A stretch of 64,000 nucleotides of DNA from Antilocapra americana (taxonomy: Eukaryota; Chordata; Mammalia; Artiodactyla; Antilocapridae), in the NCBI GenBank assembly GCA_007570785.1, contig ML664161.1:682060-746059 (forward strand), in the 5' to 3' direction. The notes under the pieces were generated by a model. The model searched no databases, had not been told where the DNA came from, and was given only the letters and a program-made list of their open reading frames with translations. Of the stretch, positions 34,390 to 44,778 are shown in pieces. The position numbers and the translations under genes are program-made. How positions within the stretch are numbered: the stretch's first letter is position 1; every line of letters starts with the position of its first letter.

Positions 34390-34610
34390 AGCTTCCTAGG
34401 TGGCGCTAGTGGTAAAGAACTCACCTTTCAATGCAGGAGACAAAAGAGACACAAACTCCATCCCTGGGTAGGCAAGATCCCCTGGAGGAGGGCCCAGCAA
34501 CCCACTCTAGTATTTTTGTCTGGAGAATCCCATGGACAGAGGAGCCTGACAGGCTACAGTCCATTGGGTGGCAAAGAGTCGGAAAGATTGGAGTGCCTTA
34601 GCACATATTC
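34390..34610 (+). mobile_element. Bov-tA SINE
   Basis: The head begins AGCTTCCTAGGTGGCGCTAG. This variant keeps GGCGCTAGTGGTAAAGAACT, with the A-box region read as GGCGCTAGTGG, a common subfamily mark. It ends near GGAGTGCCTTAGCACATATT. Confidence 0.92.
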
Positions 34611-36106
34611 ATATGTAACAAGTGTAAAGGAAGAGCTTTACATTAAGTCTGAATTTATTGTGAATCCAGTTTTGTCAAATAAAATCATGTGGCCTGGTCT
34701 AAACTGTCAGAATAACATTTCTTCATTTTTTAAAAACGTAATCTTTACCTTCTCCAATGCATTTGAGATATTATTGAAATAGTGTAACTAAAATACTATA
34801 TATATGATAGTCACTCAATAAATACCATTTCCCTTCCCCTTTGCTATTTAAAACATCAATTGATTGATTTACTTACCAAGACTATTGTTTTAGAGAATTT
34901 GAAAGTTCATAGCAAAACTGAGAGGAAGGTATAGAGATTTTTTTGTTGCTAATGTTTAAAGTATCTGAAGTTGTTCATATTTCTATTAAAACAGTATTCC
35001 TACATCTTCATCTCTGTAATTTGGATGAAAACATTATCAAATATCTTTCAACCATTAAAATCACCCATTATATAGTAGAAAAAGGAAAGTTCTCTCTAAT
35101 TGTGTTGGCTACAAAGACACTGTTAATCAGCACGTTTGTCTAAATATCTCTGCCAGAAGTAGCAGTTGTGATGTAACAACTGGGTCACCTTAACAGCTTT
35201 ATTATACAGTAGTTCCTGTATTTTCTTGTTGACATATGTAGAGCACTTTGTAAAAGCAATAATTGTACTGGAACTTCAGCTGGCAGGCTTCCTTAGTTAA
35301 AAAAAAAATGTGGTTGCTGCAGTATTCTGTTAAAAGAAAAATGAAACAGCCTATGTAGTTTCATTAAGGAATTATACTGCGTCTAACACTGGAACTAATT
35401 AAAATTGCTTACAATAGTGAATTGTTGTTCAATATCTTTCCAAGTGTAAGTTAGCAGAGTTATCATGAAAATGTTCTTTTTGTTGTTGTTTTGGATTACC
35501 AATACAAAATAGTTGCTGTGAACACACCAAATTAAGGAGCCATCCAGTGAACCATATATATTTATTTAATTAATCAAAATTCATCTTTGAAATAGAACAA
35601 GGGGAATGTTTCTAATCCCTTAGAAAAGACCTAACTAAGGAAAAGGTGGACTTGGTGTTACATTTCCATTTCTTTTTTTATTACTATAATATCTTGCATA
35701 TTGGTCATCATTAGCTATCAGGTGCAGAGAAGTACAATGATTCTTCCTACACAAATTTAACTGGACTTGTTTTATGTATGATGAAATAACTCCTTATTCT
35801 TTACAAAAATTTTTTCTCATCCAATCTCCAAGTATTTATCATTCTTTCTCATTTGGGGAATATGTGATTCTTTTAAATTCAATATTTATTTGAAATGCCT
35901 ACTCTCTTAGGGCAGGAAAGCTTTGGTTAAATGTGCTAAAATATAAATATTTGAAATTATTTTATGAGAAGGTATTGATACAGAGAAAGTTTTTGTCTCC
36001 TCTAGAACTGGGAAGAGAGTGCATAAATGATAGATTTGGCACAGCAAATTAACTAGTTTCATAGACTAGCATATTGTATCAATTTTCTAAAAAAAATGAT
36101 GTCATA
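34611..36106. other. AT-rich spacer, no gene seen
   Basis: No gene or recognised repeat. A short A-run lies near 35299-35308. Confidence 0.5.
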
Positions 36107-36120
36107 AAAATATTTAATTT
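36107..36120. repeat. Candidate target-site duplication of the long L1 insertion, left
   Basis: AAAATATTTAATTT matches 43286-43299, which starts directly at the L1 5' end. Here it is followed by a T-rich tract that could be the antisense poly-A of a read-through transcript. The AT-rich context weakens the case. Confidence 0.5.
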
Positions 36121-36390
36121 AATTTAATTTTATTTTTTTTCATGCTTTATGAGTTTATGGAACATATTACATACATAAATCCCTTAGCCACTGAATAACT
36201 GAAAAAAAATCTACCAAGGCAGTCTATTTAATGAACTTTCAAGAACTTTTGCTTGAAATCCCTTTATAACTTAAAGGTTATGGAAATAAGTTACATTCAG
36301 TGAACTTACAATTTGGAATAGAGAACATTTTAAAAAATTAATCAATTGGGAAAATTGTTGTTTGAGTGGATAATTTTTTTTTCCGTAAGC
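36121..36390 (-). other. Possible 3' transduced segment of the L1
   Basis: This ~250 bp lies between an outer T-rich tract (about 36124-36140) and the L1's own AAAT-type tail. It does not resemble L1. On the minus strand, CATAAA-type variant polyadenylation signals occur within about 20 bases of the outer tail. A conventional TSD is not visible directly next to the L1 tail, which makes transduction plausible but unproven. Confidence 0.4.
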
Positions 36391-36425
36391 TCATTTATTT
36401 TATTTATTTATTTATTTATTTATTT
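36391..36425 (-). repeat. L1 3' tail, (AAAT)n
   Basis: On the plus strand this reads as repeated TTTA units. It marks the 3' terminus of the minus-strand L1. Confidence 0.85.
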
Positions 36426-36730
36426 TTTATTGTTTTTGCCATACATTGTCATGATATCACCATGGGTTTACATATGCTTCCCCTCCGGAAGCCCCCTCCC
36501 TCCTCCGTCCCCCCCGGGAAATCTCGCTGCACCAGTCCCGAGCATCAATCCTGGGCTGGCGATTGATTAGACACATGACAATTAACATGCTTCAGTGCCC
36601 TTCTCCCATATCATCCCACCGTTACCCTCATCCACAAAGTCCACGAGTCTATTCTATACATCTGCGTTCCTTTTGTTGTCTCGCATGTTGGGTTCTTGTT
36701 ACTGTCTTTCTAAATTCCATATATATGCAT

Positions 36731-36830
36731 NNNNNNNNNNNNNNNNNNNNNNNNNNNNNNNNNNNNNNNNNNNNNNNNNNNNNNNNNNNNNNNNNNNNNN
36801 NNNNNNNNNNNNNNNNNNNNNNNNNNNNNN
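36731..36830. other. Assembly gap (100 N)
   Basis: A run of exactly 100 N lies within the L1, where the ORF2 end and the start of the 3'UTR should be. Exactly 100 N is a customary placeholder, so the true length is unknown. Any reading frame spanning it is meaningless. Confidence 0.98.
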
Positions 36831-39800
36831 TTAATGCTGAGTAATATTCCATTGTGTATATGTACCACAGCTTTCTTATCCATTCATCAGTTGATGGGCA
36901 TCTAGGTTGTTTCCATGTCTTGGCTATTGTAAACAATGCAGCGATGAACATTGGGGTACACATGGCTCTTTCAATTCTGGTTTCCTCGGTGTATATGCCC
37001 AGCAGTGGGATTGCTGGGTCATATGGCAGGTCTATTTGCAGCTTTTTAAGGAACCTCCATACTGTTTTCCATAGTGGCTGTACTAGTTTGCATTCCCACC
37101 AACAGTGTAAGAGGGTTCCCTTTTCTCCACATCCTCTCCAGCATTTATTGCTTGTAGACTTTTGGATGGCAGCCATTCTGACTGGTGTAAAGTGGTACCT
37201 CATTGTGGTTTTGATTTGCATTTCTCTGATAATGAGTGATGTTGAGCATCTTTTCATGTGTTTGTTAGCCATTTTTATATCTTCTTTGGAGAGATGTCTG
37301 TTAAGTTCTTTGGCCCACTTTTTAATTGGGTTGTTTATTTTTCTAAAATGAAGCTGCAGGAGTTGTTTGTATATTTTTGAGATTAATTGTTTGTCTGTTG
37401 CTTCATTGGCTATTATTTTCTCCCATTCTGAACACTGTCTTTTCACCTTGCTTATAGTTTCCTTTGTTGTGCAAAAGCTTTTAATTTTAATTAGATCCCA
37501 TTTGTTTATTCGTGTTTTTATTTCCAGTATTCTGGGAGGTGGGTCATGGAGTATCCCGCTTTGGATTATAGCAGAGAGTGTTTTGCCTATGTTATCCTCT
37601 AGGAGTTTTATAGTTTCTGGTCTTATGCTTAGATCTTTGATCCATTTTGAGTTTATCTTTGTGTATGGTGTTAGAAAGTGATCTAGTTTCATTCTTTTAC
37701 AAGTGGCTGTCCAGTTTTCCCAGCACCACTTGTTAAAGAGGTTGTCTTTTCTCCATTGTATATTCTTGCCTCCTTTGTCAAAGATAAGGTGTCCATAGAT
37801 GCGTGGATTTACCTCTGGGCTTTCTATTCTGTTCCATTGATCTATATTTCTGTCTTTGTGCCAGTACCATACTGTCTTAATGACTGTGGATTTGTAGTAT
37901 AGCCTAAAGTCAGGTAGGTTGATTCCTCCAGTTCCATTCTTCTTTCTCAAGATTGCTTTGGCTATACGAGGTTTTTTGTATTTCCATACAAATTTAGAAA
38001 TTATTTGTTCTAATTCTTTGAAGAAGCCCTCTGGTAGCTTGATAGGAATTGCATTGAATCTATAGATTGCTTTAGGTAGTATACTCATTTTCACTATATT
38101 GATTCTTCGAATCCACGAACACGGCACATTTCTCCATCTGTTTGTGTCCTCCTTGATTTCTTTCATCAGTGTTCTATGGTTTTCTATATACAAGTCTTTT
38201 GATTCTTTAGGTAGAAATACTCCTAAGTATTTTATTCTTTTTGTTTCGATGGTGAATGGAATTGTTTCCTTAATTTCTCTTTCTGATTTCTCACTGTTAG
38301 TGTTTAGGAATGCCAGGGATTTCTGTGTGTTGATTTTATATCCTGAAACTTTGCTATATTCACTGATTAGCTCTAGTAATTTTCTCGTAGAGTCTTTAGG
38401 GTTTTCAATATAGAGGATCATGTCATCTGCAAACAGAGAGAGTTTTACTTCTTCTTTTCCAATCTGTATTCCTTTGATTTCTTTATCTGCTCTGATTGCT
38501 GTGGCCAAAACTTCTAAAACTGTGTTGAATAGTAGTGGTGAGAGTGGGCACCCTTGTCTTGTCCCTGATTTCAGGGGGAATGCTTCCAGTTTTTCACCAT
38601 TGAGGATAATGTTTGCTGTGGGTTTGTCATATATAGCTTTTATTATGTTGAGGTATGTTCCTTCTATTCCTACTTTTTGGAGGGTTTTTATCATAAATGG
38701 ATGTTGGATTTTGTCAAAGGCTTTCTCTGCATCTATTGAGATAATCATGTGATTTTTATTTTTCAATTTGTTAATGTGGTGTATTACATTGATCGATTTA
38801 CGAATATTGAAGAATCCTTGCATCCCTGGGATAAAGCCTACTTGATCATGATGTATGATCTTTTTGATGTGTTGTTGGATTCTATTTGCTAGAATTTTGT
38901 TGAGGATTTTTGCATCTAAGTTCATCAGTGATATTGGCCTGTAGTTTTCTTTTTTTGTGGCATCTTTGCCGGGTTTTGGAATTAGGGTGATGGAGGCCTC
39001 ATAGAATGAGTTTGGAAGTTTACCTTCGTCTGCAATTTTCTGGAAGAGTTTGAGTAGAATAGGTGTTAGTTCTTCTCTAAATTTTTGGTAGAATTCAGCT
39101 GTGAAGCCATCTGGTCCTGGGCTTTTGTTTTTTGGAAGATTTCTGATTACGGTTTCAATTTCCGTGCTTGTGATGGGTCTATTAAGATTATCTGTCTCTT
39201 TCTGGTTTAGTCTTGGAAAGTTGTACTTTTCTAGGAATTTGTCCATTTCATCCAAATTGTCCAGTTTATTTGCATATAGTTGCTGATAATAGTCTCTTAT
39301 GATCCTTTGTATTTCTGTGTTTTCTGTTGTGATCTCTCCGTTTTCATTTCTAATTCTGTTGATTTGGTTCTTCTCCCTTTGTTTCTTGATGAGTCTGGCT
39401 AACGGTTTGTCAATTTTATTTATCTTCTCAAAGAACCAGCTTTTGGCTTGGTTGATTTTTGCTATGGTCACTTTTGTTTCCTTTGCATTTATTTCTGCCC
39501 TGATCTTTAAGATTTCTTTCCTTCTACTAGACCTGGGCTTCTGCATCTCTTCCCTTTCTAGTTGCTTTAGGTGTAAAGTAAGGTCATTTATTTGATTTTT
39601 TTCTTGTTTCCTGAGGTGAGCTTGTATTGCTATGAACTTTCCCCTTAGCATTGCTTTCACAGTGTCTCATAGGTTTTGGGCTGTTGTGTTTTCATTTTCA
39701 TTCGTTTCCATGCATAACTGAATTTCATTTTTAATTTCTTCTGCTATTTGTTGGTTATTCAGCAGTGTGTTGTTGAGCCTCCATATGTTGGAAGTTTTGA

Positions 39801-40527
39801 GAGGTTTTCTCCTGTAGTTGATATCTAATCTCACTGCATTGTGGTCAGAAAAGATGCTTGGGATGATTTCAATATTTTTTAATTTATCAAGGTTAGATTT
39901 ATGGCCCAGGATGTGATCTATCCTGGAGAAGGTCCCGTGTGCACTTGAGAAAAAGGTGAAATTCCTTGTTTTGGGGTGGAATGACCTATAGATATCAATT
40001 AGGTCTAGTTGGTCTATTGTTTCATTTAAAGTTTGAATTTCCTTGTTACTTTTCTGTCTAGTTGATCTGTCCATTGGTGTGAGTGGTGTATTAAAGTCTC
40101 CCACTATTATTGTGTTGTTGTTGATTTCCCCTTTCATACTTGTTAGCATTTGCCTTACATATTGTGGAGCTCCTATGTTAGGTGCATAAATATTTATAAT
40201 TGTTATTTCTTCTTCCTCGATTGATCCTTTGATCATTATGTAATGTCCATCTTTATCTCTTTTCACTGCCTTTATTTTAAAGTCTACTTTATCAGATATG
40301 AGTATTGCCCCTCCTGCTTTCTTTTGGTCTTTATTTGCATGGAATATCTTTTTCCAGCCTTTAACTTTCAGTCTATATGTGTCCCTAGGTTTGAGGTGGG
40401 TCTCTTGTAGACAACATATATAGGGGTCTTGTTTCTGTATCCAATCGGCCAATCTTTGTCTTTTGGTTGGGGCATTCAGCCCGTTTACATTTAAGGTAAT
40501 TATTGATAAGTATGATCCCGTTGCCAT
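36831..40527 (-). pseudogene. L1 ORF2 (endonuclease-reverse transcriptase), one nonsense change and an incomplete end
   Basis: The frame starts MATGSYLSIITLNVNGLN. The first 286 codons hold the apurinic endonuclease domain, with N13, E42, the INIYAPN and VGDFNT motifs, and the SDH motif near the end. Codon 287 is TGA (39667-39669) where Trp is expected. The frame then stays open for more than 940 codons: the RT domain with [10 protein letters not shown] and LIPKPGKD, the palm motif FADD at about residues 699-702, and a cysteine-rich C-terminus ([19 protein letters not shown]). The frame meets the N gap after MEYYSAL, so the C-terminal codons and stop are not seen. The residue spacing matches a full-length L1 ORF2p. 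As written, the locus could yield only a separate endonuclease. Confidence 0.9.
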
Positions 40528-40578
40528 TTATTTTATTGTTTTGGGTTCCAGATTATCTATCCCATCCGTGTTTCCTAT

Positions 40579-41505
40579 CTAGGCAAGTTCCTTTAGCATT
40601 CGTTGGAGGGCTGGTTTGGTGTTGCTGAATTCTCTCAGTTTCTGCTTGTCTGAGAAAATTTTGAATTCTCCTTCAAATTTGAATGAGATCCTTGCTGGGT
40701 AGAGTAGTTGGGGTTGTAGATTGTTTTCTTCCGTGACTTTAAGTATGTTTTGCCATTCCCTTCTGGCCTGAAGCATTTCTGTTGAGAGATCAGCTGTTAT
40801 CCTTATGGGATTCCCCTTGTGAGTTATCTTTTGCTTCTCCCTTGCTGCTTTTAATATTTGGTCTTTGTATTTGATATTTGCCAATTTGATTAATATGTGT
40901 CTTGGGGTGTCCCGCTTGGGGTTCATTCTGTTTGGGATTCTCTGTGTTTCTTGGACCTGAGTGGCTATTTGCTTCCCCAATTTAGGGAAGTTTTCTACAA
41001 TTATCTCTTCAAGAATTTTCTGATGGTCTTTCTTTTTGTCTTCTTCTTCTGGGACTCCTATGATTCGAATATTGGTGCGTTTAATATTGTCCCAGAGGTC
41101 TCTAAGATTGTCTTCATTTCTTTTAATTCTTTTTTCATTTTTCCTTTCTGTTTCATTTATTTCTGCCATTCTGTCTTCTACCTGACTTATTCTTTCTTCT
41201 ATCTCTGTTATTCTACTGTTGGTTCCCTCCAGGGTGTTTTTGATCTCTTTTATTGCATTATTCATTGTATTTTGTCTCTTTTTCATTTCTTCTAAGTCCT
41301 TGTTAAAGCTTACCTGCATCTTATCAATCCTTGCCTGCAGGTTATTGAGCTGCAACTCCAACTTATTTTCCAGGTTTTGGATCATTTTCACTATCATTAT
41401 TCGGAATTCTTTGTCAGGTAGACTTCCTATCTCTTTGTCTTTTGTTTGGTCTAGGGGGTATTTATCCTGTTCCTTTACTTGCTGGGTATTTCTCTGCCTT
41501 TTCAT
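40579..41505 (-). CDS. L1 ORF1 protein (intact, 308 codons)
   Basis: The product is the RNA-binding, trimeric chaperone that coats L1 RNA in the cytoplasmic ribonucleoprotein; this role is family knowledge. Residues about 45-140 are a coiled coil, with heptad-like runs such as MIQNLENKLELQLNNLQARI and ISQVEDRMAEINETERKNEK. An RRM-like segment follows (NIRIIGVPEEE, about residue 146), then the C-terminal domain (DLSTEMLQARREWQ, LLYPARISFKFEGE). The length is close to that of other mammalian ORF1p. The start Met is the first in frame and the frame is uninterrupted. It ends 51 bp before the ORF2 start. Expression would depend on the L1 5'UTR promoter and is probably silenced in somatic tissue. 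Confidence 0.9.
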   Translation of the reverse strand: MKRQRNTQQVKEQDKYPLDQTKDKEIGSLPDKEFRIMIVKMIQNLENKLELQLNNLQARIDKMQVSFNKDLEEMKKRQNTMNNAIKEIKNTLEGTNSRITEIEERISQVEDRMAEINETERKNEKRIKRNEDNLRDLWDNIKRTNIRIIGVPEEEDKKKDHQKILEEIIVENFPKLGKQIATQVQETQRIPNRMNPKRDTPRHILIKLANIKYKDQILKAAREKQKITHKGNPIRITADLSTEMLQARREWQNILKVTEENNLQPQLLYPARISFKFEGEFKIFSDKQKLREFSNTKPALQRMLKELA

Positions 41506-42058
41506 CTTGTTTATCTTGCTGTGTTGTCCCTTTATTGTGGGGATTCCTCTCTATGGGAGGGGTTGGATGTGTGGTTTGTCGAAGTTTCCTGGATGGAAAG
41601 GCTTGTGTGGTTTTCTGGTGGGTGAGTCTAGGTTTCCTCACTGTTACTAGCAAGAGATAAGAATGGGGAGAAAGCAGTCAAGCCAGTGATCTCACTCCCA
41701 GGTAGCAGTGGGTACTGGAGCTTGGATCTTAAAAGGTACAAAGTTGATACCAAGTACTAATGAGCAAAGATTAAAAATCTAGAGTAAAGACTGGGTTCTC
41801 AAAAATACTTTAAAAAAGAAAACCGGAAAATAAAAATAAAGGAAAAAATAGAAATAAGAAAAAAAAATAGCAAGGTCATATGGGACTTAAAAATTCTAAA
41901 AAAGGAAAAAAAGAAGAAGAAGGAAAAAAAAGAAAAAAAATATATATAAAAGTTTAAAAAATTTAAAAGATGTTCCTAGTACAGTTAAAATGAAGGCTTT
42001 CTCTGGTGCTGGTGCATTCGGTGAAGGGAAGGGTCTGTAGATTTTCAGATGATTCCCT

Positions 42059-42580
42059 GGTCCGGCTTCTCCTTCTCACAGTCTATAGACTCCTTTCTAT
42101 GCAGTTAGCGCCACCTGCAGGACTTTAATTTGCTACTCCTGTCAGTTTCAAAGCTGTTCGCTCCGCTCGCCTCAGCATCTTCTGTCTGCTGGTCTTTTAA
42201 GTGTCTATTCAGCGCTTTGGAGTTTGCCCTGCTCCTGGTGAGAGGGCTTCCCCCGCCCCCTCTGCTCAGGCTCTCTGTCGTCCACCCAGCACAGTTGGGG
42301 AGTGGGGCTTCTCCCCTCCCCCGGCCCAGCCGCTCGGTTTTCTCAGCGTGCTGCTAAGCAGGCCTTCTTGGTCGGGCTTGTCCTTCTCACAGTCTACAGT
42401 CTCCTTTCTATGCAGTCTGATCTACTGGCAGGGATTTAATTTTGGAGTTTGCCCTGCTCCTGGTGAGAGGGCTTCTCCCGTTCCCTCTGCTCAGGCTCTC
42501 TGTCGTCCGCCCAGCACAGTTGGGGAGTGGGGCTTCTCCTCTCCCCCGGCCCGGCCGCTTGTGCAGCTGAGCACTCCTTC
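42059..42580 (-). repeat. Partial tandem duplication in the L1 5'UTR
   Basis: TCCTTCTCACAGTCTA occurs at 42069 and 42380. TTTGGAGTTTGCCCTGCTCC occurs at 42216 and 42441. The second copy is shorter by about 86 bp between these two landmarks, so the unit is about 225-311 bp. The two copies are close but not identical. Confidence 0.85.
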
Positions 42581-43264
42581 TAAGGTGTGTACAGCACCGA
42601 TCTGTCCAGAATCCCCAGAAGTCTTGGTTAGCCTCCCCGGGGCTGGGTTATGCCCACTGCTCTCAGGCGGGGGCTGGGCCGGTCCGCAGCCCTCAGCTGC
42701 CCAGCCTCTCTGTTGACTGCTCACCGCCCTTTGTTTTGTGCACGGGCCTGAGGTGGGGGGGGGGGACTTTTCCTGGAAGGTTAGGTCCCTCAGGCTGCTC
42801 CGTTCCCTGAACCTGCGGCCCGCCCCTCCCTGAGCAGGAGCAGTCCGCTTCTGCTGTGCTGCCGCTCGGCTGTGCTTTGTAGCCAGAGAGGAAACTTGCA
42901 GGGCTTAGCTATTAATCTGCTTCTGCTCTCAGCTATATTGCTCTCCAAGATCCACCGCAGATCTGCCAGAGAGAATGCTCCCTGGTATTCGGAAACCTTT
43001 CTCCTCTTTTTTTTTTTTTTCCTCTTTATTCCAGACTCCACTTCCGGGACGGAACCCGTCCCCAGCTCTTTGTCTCTCCCTCTACTTTTTTTTTTTCTTT
43101 TCTTTCTTTTGTCCTACCTCCTCACGTCGGCAGTGGGTCACCTCTCCAGATGCCCGATGTCCTCTGCCAGCATTCAGTTCCTGTTTTTTGGAGTTTGCTC
43201 GGCCTTTAAAAGTTCTTTTGGTATATTTATTGGGGAGAGAGTGTTCTCCCTGTCCTATTCCTCT

Positions 43265-43272
43265 GCCATCTT
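43265..43272 (-). promoter_or_regulatory. YY1-like motif at the L1 5' end
   Basis: The plus-strand GCCATCTT is AAGATGGC on the L1 sense strand, within 20 bases of the 5' terminus. Confidence 0.7.
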
Positions 43273-43285
43273 AGTTCAACCCCCC

Positions 43286-43299
43286 AAAATATTTAATTT
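43286..43299. repeat. Candidate target-site duplication of the long L1 insertion, right
   Basis: AAAATATTTAATTT begins directly at the L1 5' end and matches 36107-36120. Confidence 0.55.
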
Positions 43300-44778
43300 T
43301 ATAATCAATTAATATTGCTTAAAATTTATTGACATTATACTGGAAATATGTTGATATATTTGGAGTCACTATGTTAAAATAATATGTCATTGTATAATCT
43401 TCAGAATGAAAATCTTTCAAAGGAATACAATGGTAGAATGATAGTCTACACAATGGAGTATTCTATACAATGGGAGCAGTATACTCTATGCAATTTATTA
43501 TAAATGTAATAAGGTAAATATTAAACACACAGCTTTATAACTTTATTGAATAGCTTTATAACTTTATTGAATATTAAGCATTATGCAATATTGAAGCATT
43601 CAGTGAATATAGTTTGGGTATATGGAGTTTACTTTTTATGTTGTTGCATGTTTATTGGGCTTTCAATATCCTTTCAATTTTAAATGAAAACACCAGTAAC
43701 TTTACACATTTCTACAATGTTAAATTATGATATATTATTACTCATGATAAAATGCCTCAAGACTTTTAAGGCTCTTTACTGTATGTCTCGGAAATCTAGT
43801 TCTCATAAAAGTGATGTGATCTTCATTCAGATTTTTTTACACTTTCATATTTTTAATGTGAAAATATAATAGGGTTTCTGGTAATCTTAGCTTGCTGAAA
43901 AAAATATTACTAAACTTCAAGGTGATTATGAAATAAGATTTGAAAAAATACATTTTTAAATACATATCGACTTGATATAATGTAACAATATTATGCAGAC
44001 TACTTTGACATCTAGCTTAAAGAATATCTGCCAATTTTACTCTAAAAGTATTTTTTTTCTTATATTAGCCTTTATATATCCATAAGAGATATATTATTAT
44101 GCTATAAAATTATACAGCTTTCTTGGAGTTTGTTATAGATATATTCCTAGAATCATCTGATGAAACTGAAGAAAAATAAGAGGAAAATTTCTCCAGAAAC
44201 TCCATCACCATAGACATCAAGGAAGAGAGAAAACTTTAGATTCTGGGGGAAAAAAAGTTGCTGAAAGTCAGAAAATACCAAATTACTGCATTAATATACT
44301 TATTAAAATTAGTTTATGTGTTATTAATAACTGATAAATAAAATAATACACTTAGCCATAGCTGTAGAGTTTATAGTTTATATCAATTGATGGCAAAAAT
44401 ATTTATCCCTAATACACAATTGATTATAGTTCATGGAAAGGAATAAAAATATAATTTAATCTATAATTTTATTAATATGAATTGATATTTTATCTCAGTA
44501 GTGGTTTTACTAACTTGGAATTTATAATAGATTCACACATTTAAAAAATTATATTTTTGGCTGGCTAATAAAGAACAGTGGGGGGATTTCTTTTTCTATC
44601 CAAAATGAATTAACAGGATCAGTGTTTTTCTCATGTCTAAAATGAGCTGAGAAGGAAACAGACAGAATAGAGTCAGCTCAGCTCTCTGTATCAACAGTTT
44701 AACCAACCATAAATCAAAAATATTCCAAAGAAGATTCCAGAAAGCTTCAAAAATTTTGTCCAACTAGATCTTTATATT
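43300..44778. other. AT-rich spacer, no gene seen
   Basis: A 57-bp segment at 44179-44236 recurs in diverged form at 45589-45657. Otherwise no named repeat. Direct repeats AGCTTTATAACTTTATTGAA lie at about 43530-43572. Confidence 0.5.
44179..44236 (+). repeat. Duplicated ~58-bp segment, copy 1
   Basis: It shares TTTCTCCAGAAA, TCCATCA and AAGGAAGA landmarks with 45589-45657, in the same order and orientation. Confidence 0.7.

Larger units (their letters stand above)
36391..43285 (-). mobile_element. Full-length bovine-type L1 LINE
   Basis: Read on the minus strand, the element has a GC-rich 5'UTR (about 43285-41506), intact ORF1 (41505-40579), a 51-bp gap, ORF2 (40527 leftward), a 3'UTR and a tail of AAAT units (36391-36425). 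The 5' end starts with G residues and TTGAACTAAGATGGCAGAGG, which contains the YY1-like AAGATGGC seen at the start of mammalian L1s. A 100-N gap removes the ORF2/3'UTR junction. Only one internal stop is seen in ORF2, so this is a young copy. Span is about 6.9 kb with the gap counted as 100. Confidence 0.93.
41506..43285 (-). promoter_or_regulatory. L1 5'UTR with internal promoter
   Basis: This ~1.78 kb leader is much richer in G and C than the surrounding DNA. It contains a C11/G11 run (42755-42765) and an A-rich block on the plus strand at 41808-41957. The YY1-like AAGATGGC (plus-strand GCCATCTT, 43265-43272) lies about 15 bases from the 5' end, where it is known to set the L1 start site. 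A partial tandem duplication lies at 42059-42580. Confidence 0.85.

Noticed and set aside
36649..39660. An apparently continuous 1003-codon minus-strand frame
   Set aside because: It runs through 100 N and then into L1 3'UTR, so its C-terminal part is not real. Only the part to the right of 36830 is L1 ORF2, and it follows an internal stop.
36854..41660. Many plus-strand open frames of 60-170 codons over the L1
   Set aside because: They are antisense shadows of L1 ORF1 and ORF2, rich in Phe, Leu and Ser as expected when an A-rich coding strand is read backwards.
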